The notes beneath the pieces are model-generated. The model did no database searches, had not been told where the DNA came from, and saw only the letters and a program-made list of their open reading frames with translations. 64,000 bases of DNA. Source: Chloroflexota bacterium. Lineage in GTDB: Bacteria; Chloroflexota; Anaerolineae; Anaerolineales; Villigracilaceae. Shown piece by piece: positions 1 to 7,836 of this stretch. Location: the NCBI GenBank assembly GCA_026390015.1, contig JAPLGS010000107.1, positions 120,753 through 184,752 of the forward strand. Direction: 5' to 3'. A program made the translations under genes and the position numbers. Numbering within the stretch: the stretch's first letter is position 1; each line of letters begins with the position of its first letter.

Positions 1-229
1 AAAGTACACCGCCGGCGGCCAGCCAGCGCGGACCGGTTCGGTCAGAGATCCAGCCGAAGAATGGTTGAGTCAGCGCGGAGGTCCAGATGTAGATGGTAGA
101 GAACAACGCGATCTGCGATTCGCTCAAGCCGAGATAGGTCAGCAAAACTGGCCGGCTGGCGTTGAATGTATCCACTATAAAATGGCTGAAGGCTACAGAT
201 GAAAAAAGAGAATCAAGAATTAATGACAT
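1..229 (-). CDS. MFS transporter, N-terminal part (cut by window edge)
   Basis: Only the first 76 residues are present, because the gene runs off the left edge. The ATG at 227-229 opens a frame that begins MSLILDSLFSS and continues with HFIVDTFNASRPVLL, a pattern seen at the start of major facilitator proteins of the fosmidomycin-resistance (Fsr) type. The later GWISDRTGPRW is the loop-2 signature of the major facilitator superfamily. It starts 8 bases after the nadD stop on the same strand, so the two genes are probably co-transcribed. The substrate cannot be told from this fragment. Confidence 0.75.
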   Translation of the reverse strand, partial: MSLILDSLFSSVAFSHFIVDTFNASRPVLLTYLGLSESQIALFSTIYIWTSALTQPFFGWISDRTGPRWLAAGGVL

Positions 230-237
230 GATTTTTT

Positions 238-849
238 TTATTTTCCACGATAAAGATGATTAGACTCGATATATTCGTACACAGATGGATGGACATAGTA
301 CCGAAATTGAGCGCCTTCCGAAACACGGCGCCGTAATTCGCGCGAAGAAAGATTTAATAGCAGCGCATCAATAAAAGTGACTTTATCTGTCAACCCGGGA
401 ATTTGAGATTCAAGCGCGGGCATGTCGAAGAAGTCGCCAGGGCGGCGCATCACGCTGATTTTGGAAACAGCAGTTACCAGTTCAGAATTGAGGTGCCAGG
501 TCGGCAGATCCCGAAGCGAATCGCCTCCGATCAAAAGAAAGATTTCCGCATCTGGCTGTTGTCGAGCAAGATGGCGAATCGTGTTGATCGTGTAGTGCGG
601 GCCGGGCCGGTCGATCTCAAGCCGCGAGAGTTCAAAAATTGGATTGTCGGAGATCATGCGTTGAACCATTTCGAGACGATGCGGAAGCGGCGTAATGGGT
701 TGATCCTGTTTATGCGGTGGGTCGGGATTAAGCACCCAAAGCAGGCGAGTTAACCCAAATTGATGCGCGGCTTCACTCGCAAGAATCAGATGCCCAATGT
801 GCGGCGGATCAAACGTGCCGCCAAAGAAACCTATTTTTGTTTTTGACAT
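238..849 (-). CDS. nadD: Nicotinate-nucleotide adenylyltransferase
   Basis: NadD joins AMP from ATP to nicotinate mononucleotide, a late step of NAD synthesis in the cytoplasm. The 203-residue length is normal for the family. The nucleotidyltransferase signature GGTFDPPHIGH lies at residues 10-20, with both histidines of the HxGH-type motif. Near the C-terminus LSSRELRRR matches the second nucleotide-binding motif (usually ISSTxIR). A TATACT hexamer on the minus strand at 855-860 ends 5 bases before the ATG, which would give a nearly leaderless transcript; no ribosome site is visible. It is followed closely by an MFS gene. The function call is firm. Confidence 0.95.
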   Translation of the reverse strand: MSKTKIGFFGGTFDPPHIGHLILASEAAHQFGLTRLLWVLNPDPPHKQDQPITPLPHRLEMVQRMISDNPIFELSRLEIDRPGPHYTINTIRHLARQQPDAEIFLLIGGDSLRDLPTWHLNSELVTAVSKISVMRRPGDFFDMPALESQIPGLTDKVTFIDALLLNLSSRELRRRVSEGAQFRYYVHPSVYEYIESNHLYRGK

Positions 850-1008
850 TACTTAGTATATCGCAATGTCAATTATGCTCAGGTTCTGTGGTGGTATACT
901 CCGCAAAACTATTAATACGAATTACACTAATTTATGAATTTCTCGAACTGGTTTTAAGATAATTCGCATTGAAAAATAACGGAAGAAAAATATCCTGGAG
1001 GAATAAGC

Positions 1009-2187
1009 ATGTCACAAAATTTTGACGTGATCGTGATCGGGGCCGGTGTAATAGGTGTCAGCACCGCATTTCATCTGGCAGAACGCGGATTGAAACCCAT
1101 CATCCTGGAACGCAAACAGATCGGCTATGGCGCCACAGGCAGCTCAAGCGGACTTGTGCGAATGCACTACGACCTCGAAGTGGAATCACGGCTGGCGTGG
1201 GAAAGTTTTCAATACTTTCGCAATTGGGGTGACCGCGTGGGCGGTGAGTGCGGATTTCGCCGCACAGGATTTTTGCACATAGAACCCACCCATCACGAAG
1301 CTCAGTTACACAAAAATGTTGAAATGCAGCAACGCATCGGAATTCCAACCAGCATTATCACGGGCGCAGATGTAAAAAAAATCGCGCCATATTTCAAAAC
1401 GGATGATATTGCATTCGCGGCTTATGAGCCCGAGTCAGGATATGCCGACGCAACACTAACTGCGAATTCTTTTTTGACAGCCGCAAAGGAACTCGGTGCA
1501 GTCTATATGCAGGATTGCGAAGTGACTGCTGTGCAAATTTCTGGCGGAAAAGTTACAGGCGTACAAACCACACGCGGAGATTTTTCTGCGCCGATCATTA
1601 TCAACGCGGCTGGCGCTTGGGCTGGCAAATTGAGCGACCTGTTTGGAGTATCCATTCCGCTCGGCACATGGACTCATGATGTAGTTCACATCCGCCGCCC
1701 TGCTCATATCGTTGATCATCTGGCTGTCATTGACAGCTCGCTCGGTATGTATTTCCGTCCTGATTCGGGCAATCTAACATTGGTTGCGCTTGAAGATGAC
1801 ACCCGCTTCGATGAGCCCGCGGAAAAAGAACTAGGCTATGTCGCAAGAGATTTCGTCGACCGCGCAATAGACCGCATTTGCATGCGCATCCCTGCGATGG
1901 AAGAAGGCTCGCTGCATTCCTCACATGTCGGCCGTGATGGGATAACTCCTGACCAACGTGCGATCATCGGTCAGACGGGACCTGAGGGATATTTCCTCGC
2001 GACAGGTTTTAGTGGAACTGGTTTCAAAATCGCTCCGGCAGTGGGGCTCTGCATAAGCGAATTAATTCTCGATGGAAGATCAAAGACAATTGACATCTCG
2101 GGTTTTGATCCCATGCGCTTTGCACGCGGCGAACAACTCAAAGGCGAAAACGATTACGGTTTCATCTGGCGCAGCGCATCAACTTAA
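1009..2187 (+). CDS. FAD-dependent oxidoreductase (DAO / sarcosine oxidase family)
   Basis: This 392-residue flavoprotein belongs to the D-amino-acid-oxidase-like family, which oxidises C-N bonds of amino acids and N-methylated amines. The FAD dinucleotide-binding motif GAGVIG is at residues 11-16 after a short N-terminus. The C-terminal GYFLATGFSGTGFK segment matches the FAD-contacting end of sarcosine oxidase and glycine oxidase-like enzymes. GGAGGA at 997-1002 sits 6 bases before the ATG and fixes the start. No neighbour betrays the substrate: nadD is divergent and ligA follows in the same direction after about 70 bases. The exact amine substrate is unknown. Confidence 0.88.
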   Translation: MSQNFDVIVIGAGVIGVSTAFHLAERGLKPIILERKQIGYGATGSSSGLVRMHYDLEVESRLAWESFQYFRNWGDRVGGECGFRRTGFLHIEPTHHEAQLHKNVEMQQRIGIPTSIITGADVKKIAPYFKTDDIAFAAYEPESGYADATLTANSFLTAAKELGAVYMQDCEVTAVQISGGKVTGVQTTRGDFSAPIIINAAGAWAGKLSDLFGVSIPLGTWTHDVVHIRRPAHIVDHLAVIDSSLGMYFRPDSGNLTLVALEDDTRFDEPAEKELGYVARDFVDRAIDRICMRIPAMEEGSLHSSHVGRDGITPDQRAIIGQTGPEGYFLATGFSGTGFKIAPAVGLCISELILDGRSKTIDISGFDPMRFARGEQLKGENDYGFIWRSAST

Positions 2188-2247
2188 GTACATCCCGCGA
2201 GTTCGTTGTAGAAAAAAAAAAACTGCGGGACGTTTATGACATTCGGC

Positions 2248-2253
2248 TATAAT
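2248..2253 (+). promoter_or_regulatory. Candidate -10 box for a leaderless ligA transcript
   Basis: A perfect TATAAT ends 6 bases before the ATG at 2260. That spacing would place the transcript start at or next to the initiator codon. No convincing -35 box is seen at 16-18 bases upstream and no ribosome site precedes either candidate start, so this is a tentative call. Confidence 0.4.
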
Positions 2254-2259
2254 AAAAAA

Positions 2260-4290
2260 ATGGCAGATAAACTTCTCCCCCGTTACGAAGAACTCAAGGC
2301 GCAAGTCAACCTTCACAATTACCGCTATCATGTTTTGGATGCGCCCATCATCAGCGACCTGGAATATGACCGACTGCTCAATGAAATTAAGACGATCGAA
2401 GCCGACCACCCGCAGTGGATCACATCTGACAGCCCTACACAGCGCGCCGGTGCCCGGCCTGCTGACCGCTTCGAAAAGATTCGCCACCCTGCTTCCATTC
2501 TCTCGCTCGCCAACGCTTTTGGCAGAGAGGATGCGCGCGCCTGGCTTGAACGAATCATAAAAATAGATGATCGTGTAGAAAAAGCAAAGTTTGTGGTCGA
2601 ACCTAAAATTGACGGGTTGTCGGTCGTGCTACATTATCGCGATGGCATGTTCTTGCAAGGCGCAACCCGCGGCGACGGCGAGGTGGGAGAAGACATCACT
2701 TCCAATTTGCGGACGATACGTGCGATACCTTTGAAGATTCCAGTGGACAGTGATCCGTCATCAGTGATCAGTATTCCAAAATATTTAGTTGTAAGAGGGG
2801 AAGCCTTTATCCCAAACAAAGAATTTGACGAATTGAATCGCAAGCTGGAAGAAGCGGGTGAGAAGACTTATTTGAATCCCAGAAATACCGCGGCTGGATC
2901 GCTGCGTCAACTTGATCCGAAGCTCACCGCATCCCGCCCGTTGACTTTGCTCGTGTACCAAATTGTTTATTCAGAAGGCGGCGAAGTCCCAACTTCACAA
3001 TGGGAAATTTTGGAATATCTAAAGGCGCTGGGTTTTCCTATCACTGATGTAGCTAAAAAATTCAATGATCTTAACTCCGCGGTCACATATACTGAGACGT
3101 GGAATGAAGGCCGCGATAACCTGGCGTACGAAGCAGATGGCATGGTCATCAAAATTGATGACTTAACTCTCGCCGCTGAATTGGGGTTTGTCGGAAAGGA
3201 TCCGCGCGGCACGATTGCTTTCAAATTCCCTGCGCGCGAAGTGACAACCACATTAAATGAAATTGGTGTTGCCGTCGGACGCACAGGCGTGTTGACTCCT
3301 TATGCCATGCTTGATCCTGTTGAAATTGGCGGCGTGGTTGTGGAACGCGCCACTTTACACAATTTTGATTTCATCGCTGAAAAAGATATCCGCGTTGGGG
3401 ATCGTGTTCTGATCAAACGCGCGGGTGAAGTGATTCCTTATGTCATCGGTCCCGTTGTGGATGCACGCTCTGGCAGCGAGAAAACATACATGCCGCCCAC
3501 GAAATGTCCAGCGTGCGAGCAGACGGTGGAACATTTAGATAGCGAGGTGGCCTGGTATTGCGTCAACGCCGCCTGCCCCGCGCAGTTGGTGCGGAACATC
3601 GAGCACTTCGTCTCACGCGGCGCAATGGATATTATTGGACTCGGAATCAAAATCGTGGAACAGCTGATCGAGTCAAGTCTGGTCAAAGATGTAGCAGACT
3701 TGTTCACGTTGAATAAAGAACAACTGCTTGAGCTGGAAGGTTTCGCAGAAAAAAAGGCGGAGAATCTGCTCAAGTCGCTGGAGCAGGCTAAAGGTCAAAG
3801 CTTGAATCGTTTGATCGTGGCGTTGGGAATTCACGGAGTTGGAGAAGTCACGGCGGGCGATCTATCCCGCGCGTTTGGAGATCTATCCGAATTATCCAAA
3901 ATCAGCATGCATGAACTCCAGCAGATCGAAGGTGTGGGGCCGAACATTGCCGAGTCAATTGTAGATTGGTTCTCTCAGCCCGCGAATCAAAAATTATTAA
4001 AAAAACTTAGGGCCGCGGATGTGTGGCCGGTCGCAAAGAAAGATGAAAAGAAAAAAGATGGCGCGCTAACTGGATTCACTTTTGTGGTGACGGGCACGCT
4101 GCCCACTTTGAGCCGTGACGGGGTGAAGGAATTTATTGAACAGAACGGCGGTAAAGTGACTGATAGCATCAGCAAAAAGACGAGCTATCTTGTGCTTGGT
4201 GAAAATCCCGGCTCGAAAGCAGAGAAGGCGCAGACGCTGGGTGTGAAGATCATCAACGAAGCTGAGTTGCGAAAACTTGTTAGCGGATAA
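2260..4290 (+). CDS. ligA: NAD-dependent DNA ligase
   Basis: LigA seals nicks during replication and repair using NAD. The frame is open from an ATG at 2236, but the ATG at 2260 (MADKLLPRYEELK) fits the normal LigA start and follows a TATAAT box; this gives 676 residues, a standard length. The adenylated lysine lies in the KIDG motif about 115 residues in. It is followed by the OB fold, a four-cysteine zinc finger (CPAC...CVNAAC), helix-hairpin-helix repeats and a C-terminal BRCT domain (GFTFVVTGTLP). All domains are complete. It lies downstream of the FAD oxidoreductase in the same direction. Confidence 0.96.
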   Translation: MADKLLPRYEELKAQVNLHNYRYHVLDAPIISDLEYDRLLNEIKTIEADHPQWITSDSPTQRAGARPADRFEKIRHPASILSLANAFGREDARAWLERIIKIDDRVEKAKFVVEPKIDGLSVVLHYRDGMFLQGATRGDGEVGEDITSNLRTIRAIPLKIPVDSDPSSVISIPKYLVVRGEAFIPNKEFDELNRKLEEAGEKTYLNPRNTAAGSLRQLDPKLTASRPLTLLVYQIVYSEGGEVPTSQWEILEYLKALGFPITDVAKKFNDLNSAVTYTETWNEGRDNLAYEADGMVIKIDDLTLAAELGFVGKDPRGTIAFKFPAREVTTTLNEIGVAVGRTGVLTPYAMLDPVEIGGVVVERATLHNFDFIAEKDIRVGDRVLIKRAGEVIPYVIGPVVDARSGSEKTYMPPTKCPACEQTVEHLDSEVAWYCVNAACPAQLVRNIEHFVSRGAMDIIGLGIKIVEQLIESSLVKDVADLFTLNKEQLLELEGFAEKKAENLLKSLEQAKGQSLNRLIVALGIHGVGEVTAGDLSRAFGDLSELSKISMHELQQIEGVGPNIAESIVDWFSQPANQKLLKKLRAADVWPVAKKDEKKKDGALTGFTFVVTGTLPTLSRDGVKEFIEQNGGKVTDSISKKTSYLVLGENPGSKAEKAQTLGVKIINEAELRKLVSG

Positions 4291-4369
4291 TTTTTATCTG
4301 CTGCCTTGGCAGTAGACAGAAACTTTCCGCTCGACTAAACTTATACTATTCTGATTTCGGAGGCATTAC

Positions 4370-5581
4370 ATGGATTTCGACAATACCAATGACTCTTTGA
4401 CCCGTCGCGTTCGGGCATTTACCGAACGGGTTGCAAGGCTGGAAGAGCACGATCTATACTATTTCAACATGCCAGTGGAAGAAATTTTACCCGGCAATAA
4501 AGTATTCCTGCGCGGACGTGAAATGGGTATGTACGCATCTTATAGCTATCTGGGCCTGGTCGGCCACCCGCGCATCAACGAAGCCGCCAAGAAGGCAGTA
4601 GACAAATTCGGCACAGGCACCAATGGCGTGCGCATGCTGGCTGGCACGTTGACCCTCCACAAGGAACTTGAAGAGACGATCGCGAATTTTAAACACGCCG
4701 AAGCCGCGGTAACCTACTCGTCGGGATATGTTACCAACCTGACAGTCATCTCAGGCTTGATGGGGCGCGGTGATTACGTATTTTCGGATAAATTAAACCA
4801 CGCATCCATTGTGGATGGTTGTTTGATGTCTGGAGCCGAATTCCGCCGTTTCAGACACAACGATATGGAACATCTCGAAGGTTTGCTCAAAAGCGCGCCA
4901 GCGGATGTGACCAAAATGGTAGTCGCAGACTCTGTATTCAGTATGGATGGCGACATCATTGATCTGCCGAAGGTGCTTGAGTTGACAAAGAAATATAACG
5001 CCTGGCTCATGATCGATGAAGCACATTCGGTCGGCGTTCTGGGAAAGACCGGTACTGGTATTGAAGAACATTTCGGCCTTGGCGATGTGATCGACATTAA
5101 GATGGGTACGTTGAGCAAAACAATTCCTTCCATCGGTGGATACGTGGCGGCCAAAAAGGATATCATCACTTATCTAAGTCACGCCAGCCGCGCTTATATA
5201 TTTTCTGCCGCGCTGCCTCCCGCTCAAGCCGCGGCTGCAAATGAGGCATTCAAAGTCATTTTGGATGAACCCTGGCGTGTTGAACGTTTGAACGAAAATA
5301 CAAAACAATTTATCGGCGGCCTCAAGAGCAGAGGCTTCGATACCATGTTAACCGAAACTGCCATCGTCCCGGTTTTATGCGGCGCTGATGATATGGCTTT
5401 TGCCATGACACGCGAAGCGCAGCACAATGATGTGTTCGTTCTGCCGGTCGTCTCCCCCGCTGTCCCTGAGGGACTCGCCCGTCTGCGAGCAACCGTCACC
5501 GCCGCGCATGAGCCGAGTGAGATCGAACGCGCAATGGATGTGATCGGAGAAGCGGGAAAGAAGTTGGGATTAATAAAATAG
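4370..5581 (+). CDS. Pyridoxal-phosphate alpha-oxoamine synthase (KBL/BioF/SPT family)
   Basis: This enzyme family condenses an amino acid with an acyl-CoA and releases CO2. Members make 8-amino-7-oxononanoate, aminoketobutyrate, 5-aminolevulinate or 3-ketosphinganine. The 403 residues show the family landmarks: SYLGL near residue 58, the cofactor-stacking H144 in KLNHASI, D216 and H219 in MIDEAHS, and the Schiff-base lysine K250 in GTLSKT. GGAGG at 4359-4363 sits 6 bases before the ATG. There is no biotin gene, threonine dehydrogenase or acyl carrier protein next to it, so the substrate cannot be chosen from context. The family call is firm and the reaction is open. Confidence 0.9.
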   Translation: MDFDNTNDSLTRRVRAFTERVARLEEHDLYYFNMPVEEILPGNKVFLRGREMGMYASYSYLGLVGHPRINEAAKKAVDKFGTGTNGVRMLAGTLTLHKELEETIANFKHAEAAVTYSSGYVTNLTVISGLMGRGDYVFSDKLNHASIVDGCLMSGAEFRRFRHNDMEHLEGLLKSAPADVTKMVVADSVFSMDGDIIDLPKVLELTKKYNAWLMIDEAHSVGVLGKTGTGIEEHFGLGDVIDIKMGTLSKTIPSIGGYVAAKKDIITYLSHASRAYIFSAALPPAQAAAANEAFKVILDEPWRVERLNENTKQFIGGLKSRGFDTMLTETAIVPVLCGADDMAFAMTREAQHNDVFVLPVVSPAVPEGLARLRATVTAAHEPSEIERAMDVIGEAGKKLGLIK

Positions 5582-5721
5582 CAAGAAGGAAAACCAACTT
5601 CATTTTGATCAGCAGACTGCGCGCAAGTCATTTAGAAATTATCAAAACTGTTCAAAGTTTGTCATGTAGAGTTAATACAATGACTGTATAGTAGTTGAAA
5701 AAAAAGGAGAAAGAACAAAGA

Positions 5722-6216
5722 ATGAATACACCTAAACGTTATCACCCACTCATGGTCGTTTTGCACTGGCTGACTGTTATCCTGATCCTGGGATCTGGAA
5801 ATCTTGCAGACAGTGGTTCATCACCGATCGACATCCACATAATTCTCGGCGCGTTACTGATCGTTACACTGGTCATTCGTCTCATCGTCCGCTTTACAAC
5901 CAAACGTCCCGAGTGGGCAAATACAGGCAATCAATTTCTCAATAAACTTGGAGAGTTGGTGCATATAGGTTTGTACTTTTTCGCATTCTATATCCTAGTC
6001 ATTGGAGGACTGATCGCTTATCAAAGGAATTTTTTCGCTTATGTGATGGGGACTGGCTCCGTTACGCATTACAAATTCGCGCTGCTTGGTCCGCTACACA
6101 GTCTTGGATGGTTGGCGATTATGGGACTATTTTTATTGCATCTTAGCGGGGTGGTTTATCACCAATTCATTATCAAAGATAACCTGCTTAAACGAATGTG
6201 GTTTGGCAAGGATTAA
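5722..6216 (+). CDS. Cytochrome b561-like membrane protein
   Basis: This is a small four-helix membrane protein of about 164 residues. Histidines occur in the helix positions expected for b-type haems: HWLTV in helix 1, VHIGLY in the third hydrophobic stretch, and LHSLGW and HLSGVVYH near the end. It resembles the YceJ/CybB group that passes electrons from quinol in the cytoplasmic membrane. AAGGAG at about 5703 lies upstream of the ATG at 5722, which favours that start over an upstream TTG in the same frame. No partner such as a YceI-like protein is adjacent. Confidence 0.8.
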   Translation: MNTPKRYHPLMVVLHWLTVILILGSGNLADSGSSPIDIHIILGALLIVTLVIRLIVRFTTKRPEWANTGNQFLNKLGELVHIGLYFFAFYILVIGGLIAYQRNFFAYVMGTGSVTHYKFALLGPLHSLGWLAIMGLFLLHLSGVVYHQFIIKDNLLKRMWFGKD

Positions 6217-6339
6217 TTTGAATACTGCACGCTGCGTAATGGTATGAAATCCAATTTCGCACCCAATGCTCTGCAAAGACAATATTGAATTTCCCGAAGC
6301 ACTCTTTTAATCATCCGCAAAGCTGGAATGCGGTTGACC

Positions 6340-6379
6340 TTGCCGCCGCTGCGCAGATAAATTTGCGCAGCGGCGGCAA
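6340..6379. repeat. Perfect 16-bp GC-rich inverted repeat between convergent genes
   Basis: The arms TTGCCGCCGCTGCGCA (6340-6355) and its exact complement (6364-6379) enclose an 8-base loop. It lies in the roughly 200-base gap between the convergent b561-like gene (ends 6216) and the flavin-fold gene (ends 6419), where a bidirectional stop is expected. It has no T-tract on either side, so it is not a textbook intrinsic terminator. It may slow polymerase, protect 3' ends, or be a copy of a dispersed palindrome. Confidence 0.7.
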
Positions 6380-6418
6380 ATTCGTAGACAATACATTAAA
6401 GAAGATAAAGCCGCCTGT

Positions 6419-6907
6419 CTATTTTTCAAATACAAACTTCGTTGGATTCTCGAAGAATTTTGTCCATGCGAGGCATTGGCGCGGAGTGAAAACATACAGC
6501 CCGCCTGCGTCCCATTGATCTGGTTTCGGGGCATATCCGTCGGACGCGTATTTGGTGCAGTAAACTTCCGATAGGCGCTTAGCCAGCTCAAGGGTAAGTT
6601 TTGATGCGGGTTGGGATGTCCCATCCATGATGACGACATCATTCCCACTTTCGAGATGCAAAGTCACATTTGAATTCTTCTCAAGATTGCGGGCGTGACG
6701 TGTTTCGGGACTGCCGTCATAATAAAGTTTGCCATCCATAAACGCGCCCCAACGCGGGACGACATGCGGGCGTCCATCCGGATAAACCGAGCATAACCAA
6801 TAATTAATGGATTCGGTCAACCGCTTTTCAACATACTCCCAGGGAACTTCAGAAATGGGACTATCCACATAGCCCTTGGGAAGTTTTGGGCGTTGGACCT
6901 TTGGCAT
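6419..6907 (-). CDS. Pyridoxamine 5'-phosphate oxidase-fold protein
   Basis: This 162-residue protein has the split-barrel fold shared by FMN- and F420-dependent oxidoreductases. Visible family features are CSVYPDGRPHVVPRWGAFMDGK (second and third strands), the ETRHARNLEKNSNV segment that contacts the cofactor phosphate, and a C-terminal W-D-x-G-G-L-Y-V strand. It is shorter than true PdxH and lacks its C-terminal region, so a general oxidoreductase or haem/F420-binding role is likelier than PLP synthesis. GGGGAAA stands before the ATG. It starts 2 bases after the hydrolase gene ends, so the two form one transcript. Confidence 0.8.
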   Translation of the reverse strand: MPKVQRPKLPKGYVDSPISEVPWEYVEKRLTESINYWLCSVYPDGRPHVVPRWGAFMDGKLYYDGSPETRHARNLEKNSNVTLHLESGNDVVIMDGTSQPASKLTLELAKRLSEVYCTKYASDGYAPKPDQWDAGGLYVFTPRQCLAWTKFFENPTKFVFEK

Positions 6908-6909
6908 AT

Positions 6910-7818
6910 TTATTTCCCCAATAAAAACTGATCGAAAAATGCCACAACTCGCGTCTCATATTCTGCGGCGCGTTCGGTATCAAATTCCACATGACCGAGA
7001 GCAGGCTCGAACCATAATTCTTTTGGCTCGCCAGCCGCATCGTAGAGACGCTGCCCACTGGTAATAGAGATGACCGTATCCGCGCCACCCTGCATCAGGA
7101 AGACGGGCCGCGGGCTGATATCCGCGATCCACTTGGTTGCATCAATATCCTCCTTTTTGAAGCCAGTCTCACGTTCCGCCCAAAACGCAATAAGGGGTAC
7201 AAAGGGAAATTCTGGCAAACCAGTAAAGTGCTGGACACTAGTTGCCACTGTGTCGCTCAATGAAGAGAAGGCAGAATTTGCAACCAGCGCTTTTATATTT
7301 TTGTTCTGCGCCGCGAATTGAATGGCCAGCATACCGCCATAGGAATTGCCAATGATGCCGATCTTTTCTGGATCAATATCATTGCGCGTGAGCAGATATT
7401 GATACCAGGCTTCCATATCATCAATTTCATACATGCCGAAGGTGATCAGTTGGCCTTCGCTATAATCATGCGCGCGAACGGTGGAAAGAAGCACGCCATA
7501 TCCATGGCGGTACATCATTTCAGCTTCATTAAGCAACTCAGAACGTGTTGATTTATATCCATGCTGCATGATGATAACGGCGCCATTCTGTGAAGGGATG
7601 AACCAGCCCACCAGTTTTTGCCCATCTGGATTTGTAACAGTTACATCTTCAAAAGACAGGTTGTACTCTGTGGGAGTTTTATCAGGCAGGTCGCGCGTGA
7701 TCATCGGCGCGTTGATAAGATTGTGCGCTTCGGTATGGGTCTTCCACAGCAACGCACCGAAAGCGAGCAGAAGAGTTCCAACGAGAACACTGAGTGAGAA
7801 CTTGAGCCAACGTTTCAT
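6910..7818 (-). CDS. Alpha/beta hydrolase with N-terminal membrane anchor
   Basis: The ATG at 7816-7818 is preceded by GGAGGTG and is preferred to an in-frame TTG 15 bases upstream, giving 302 residues. A hydrophobic segment at about residues 7-25 should anchor or export the protein. The nucleophile elbow GNSYGG places the serine near residue 159. A later GGADTVIS gives the likely acid, and LGHVEFD near the end gives the catalytic histidine. The layout resembles serine aminopeptidase S33/BAAT-like hydrolases (BEM46-like). The substrate is unknown. It sits between a membrane-fused subtilase upstream and a flavin-fold protein downstream in an apparent three-gene transcript. Confidence 0.85.
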   Translation of the reverse strand: MKRWLKFSLSVLVGTLLLAFGALLWKTHTEAHNLINAPMITRDLPDKTPTEYNLSFEDVTVTNPDGQKLVGWFIPSQNGAVIIMQHGYKSTRSELLNEAEMMYRHGYGVLLSTVRAHDYSEGQLITFGMYEIDDMEAWYQYLLTRNDIDPEKIGIIGNSYGGMLAIQFAAQNKNIKALVANSAFSSLSDTVATSVQHFTGLPEFPFVPLIAFWAERETGFKKEDIDATKWIADISPRPVFLMQGGADTVISITSGQRLYDAAGEPKELWFEPALGHVEFDTERAAEYETRVVAFFDQFLLGK

Positions 7819-7836
7819 AATTTTCACCTCCAAATT

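Noticed and set aside
4299..4316. Small hairpin CTGCTGCC/GGCAGTAG after ligA as a terminator
   Set aside because: The stem is short and imperfect and is not followed by a T-run on the plus strand; the T-rich part is before it.
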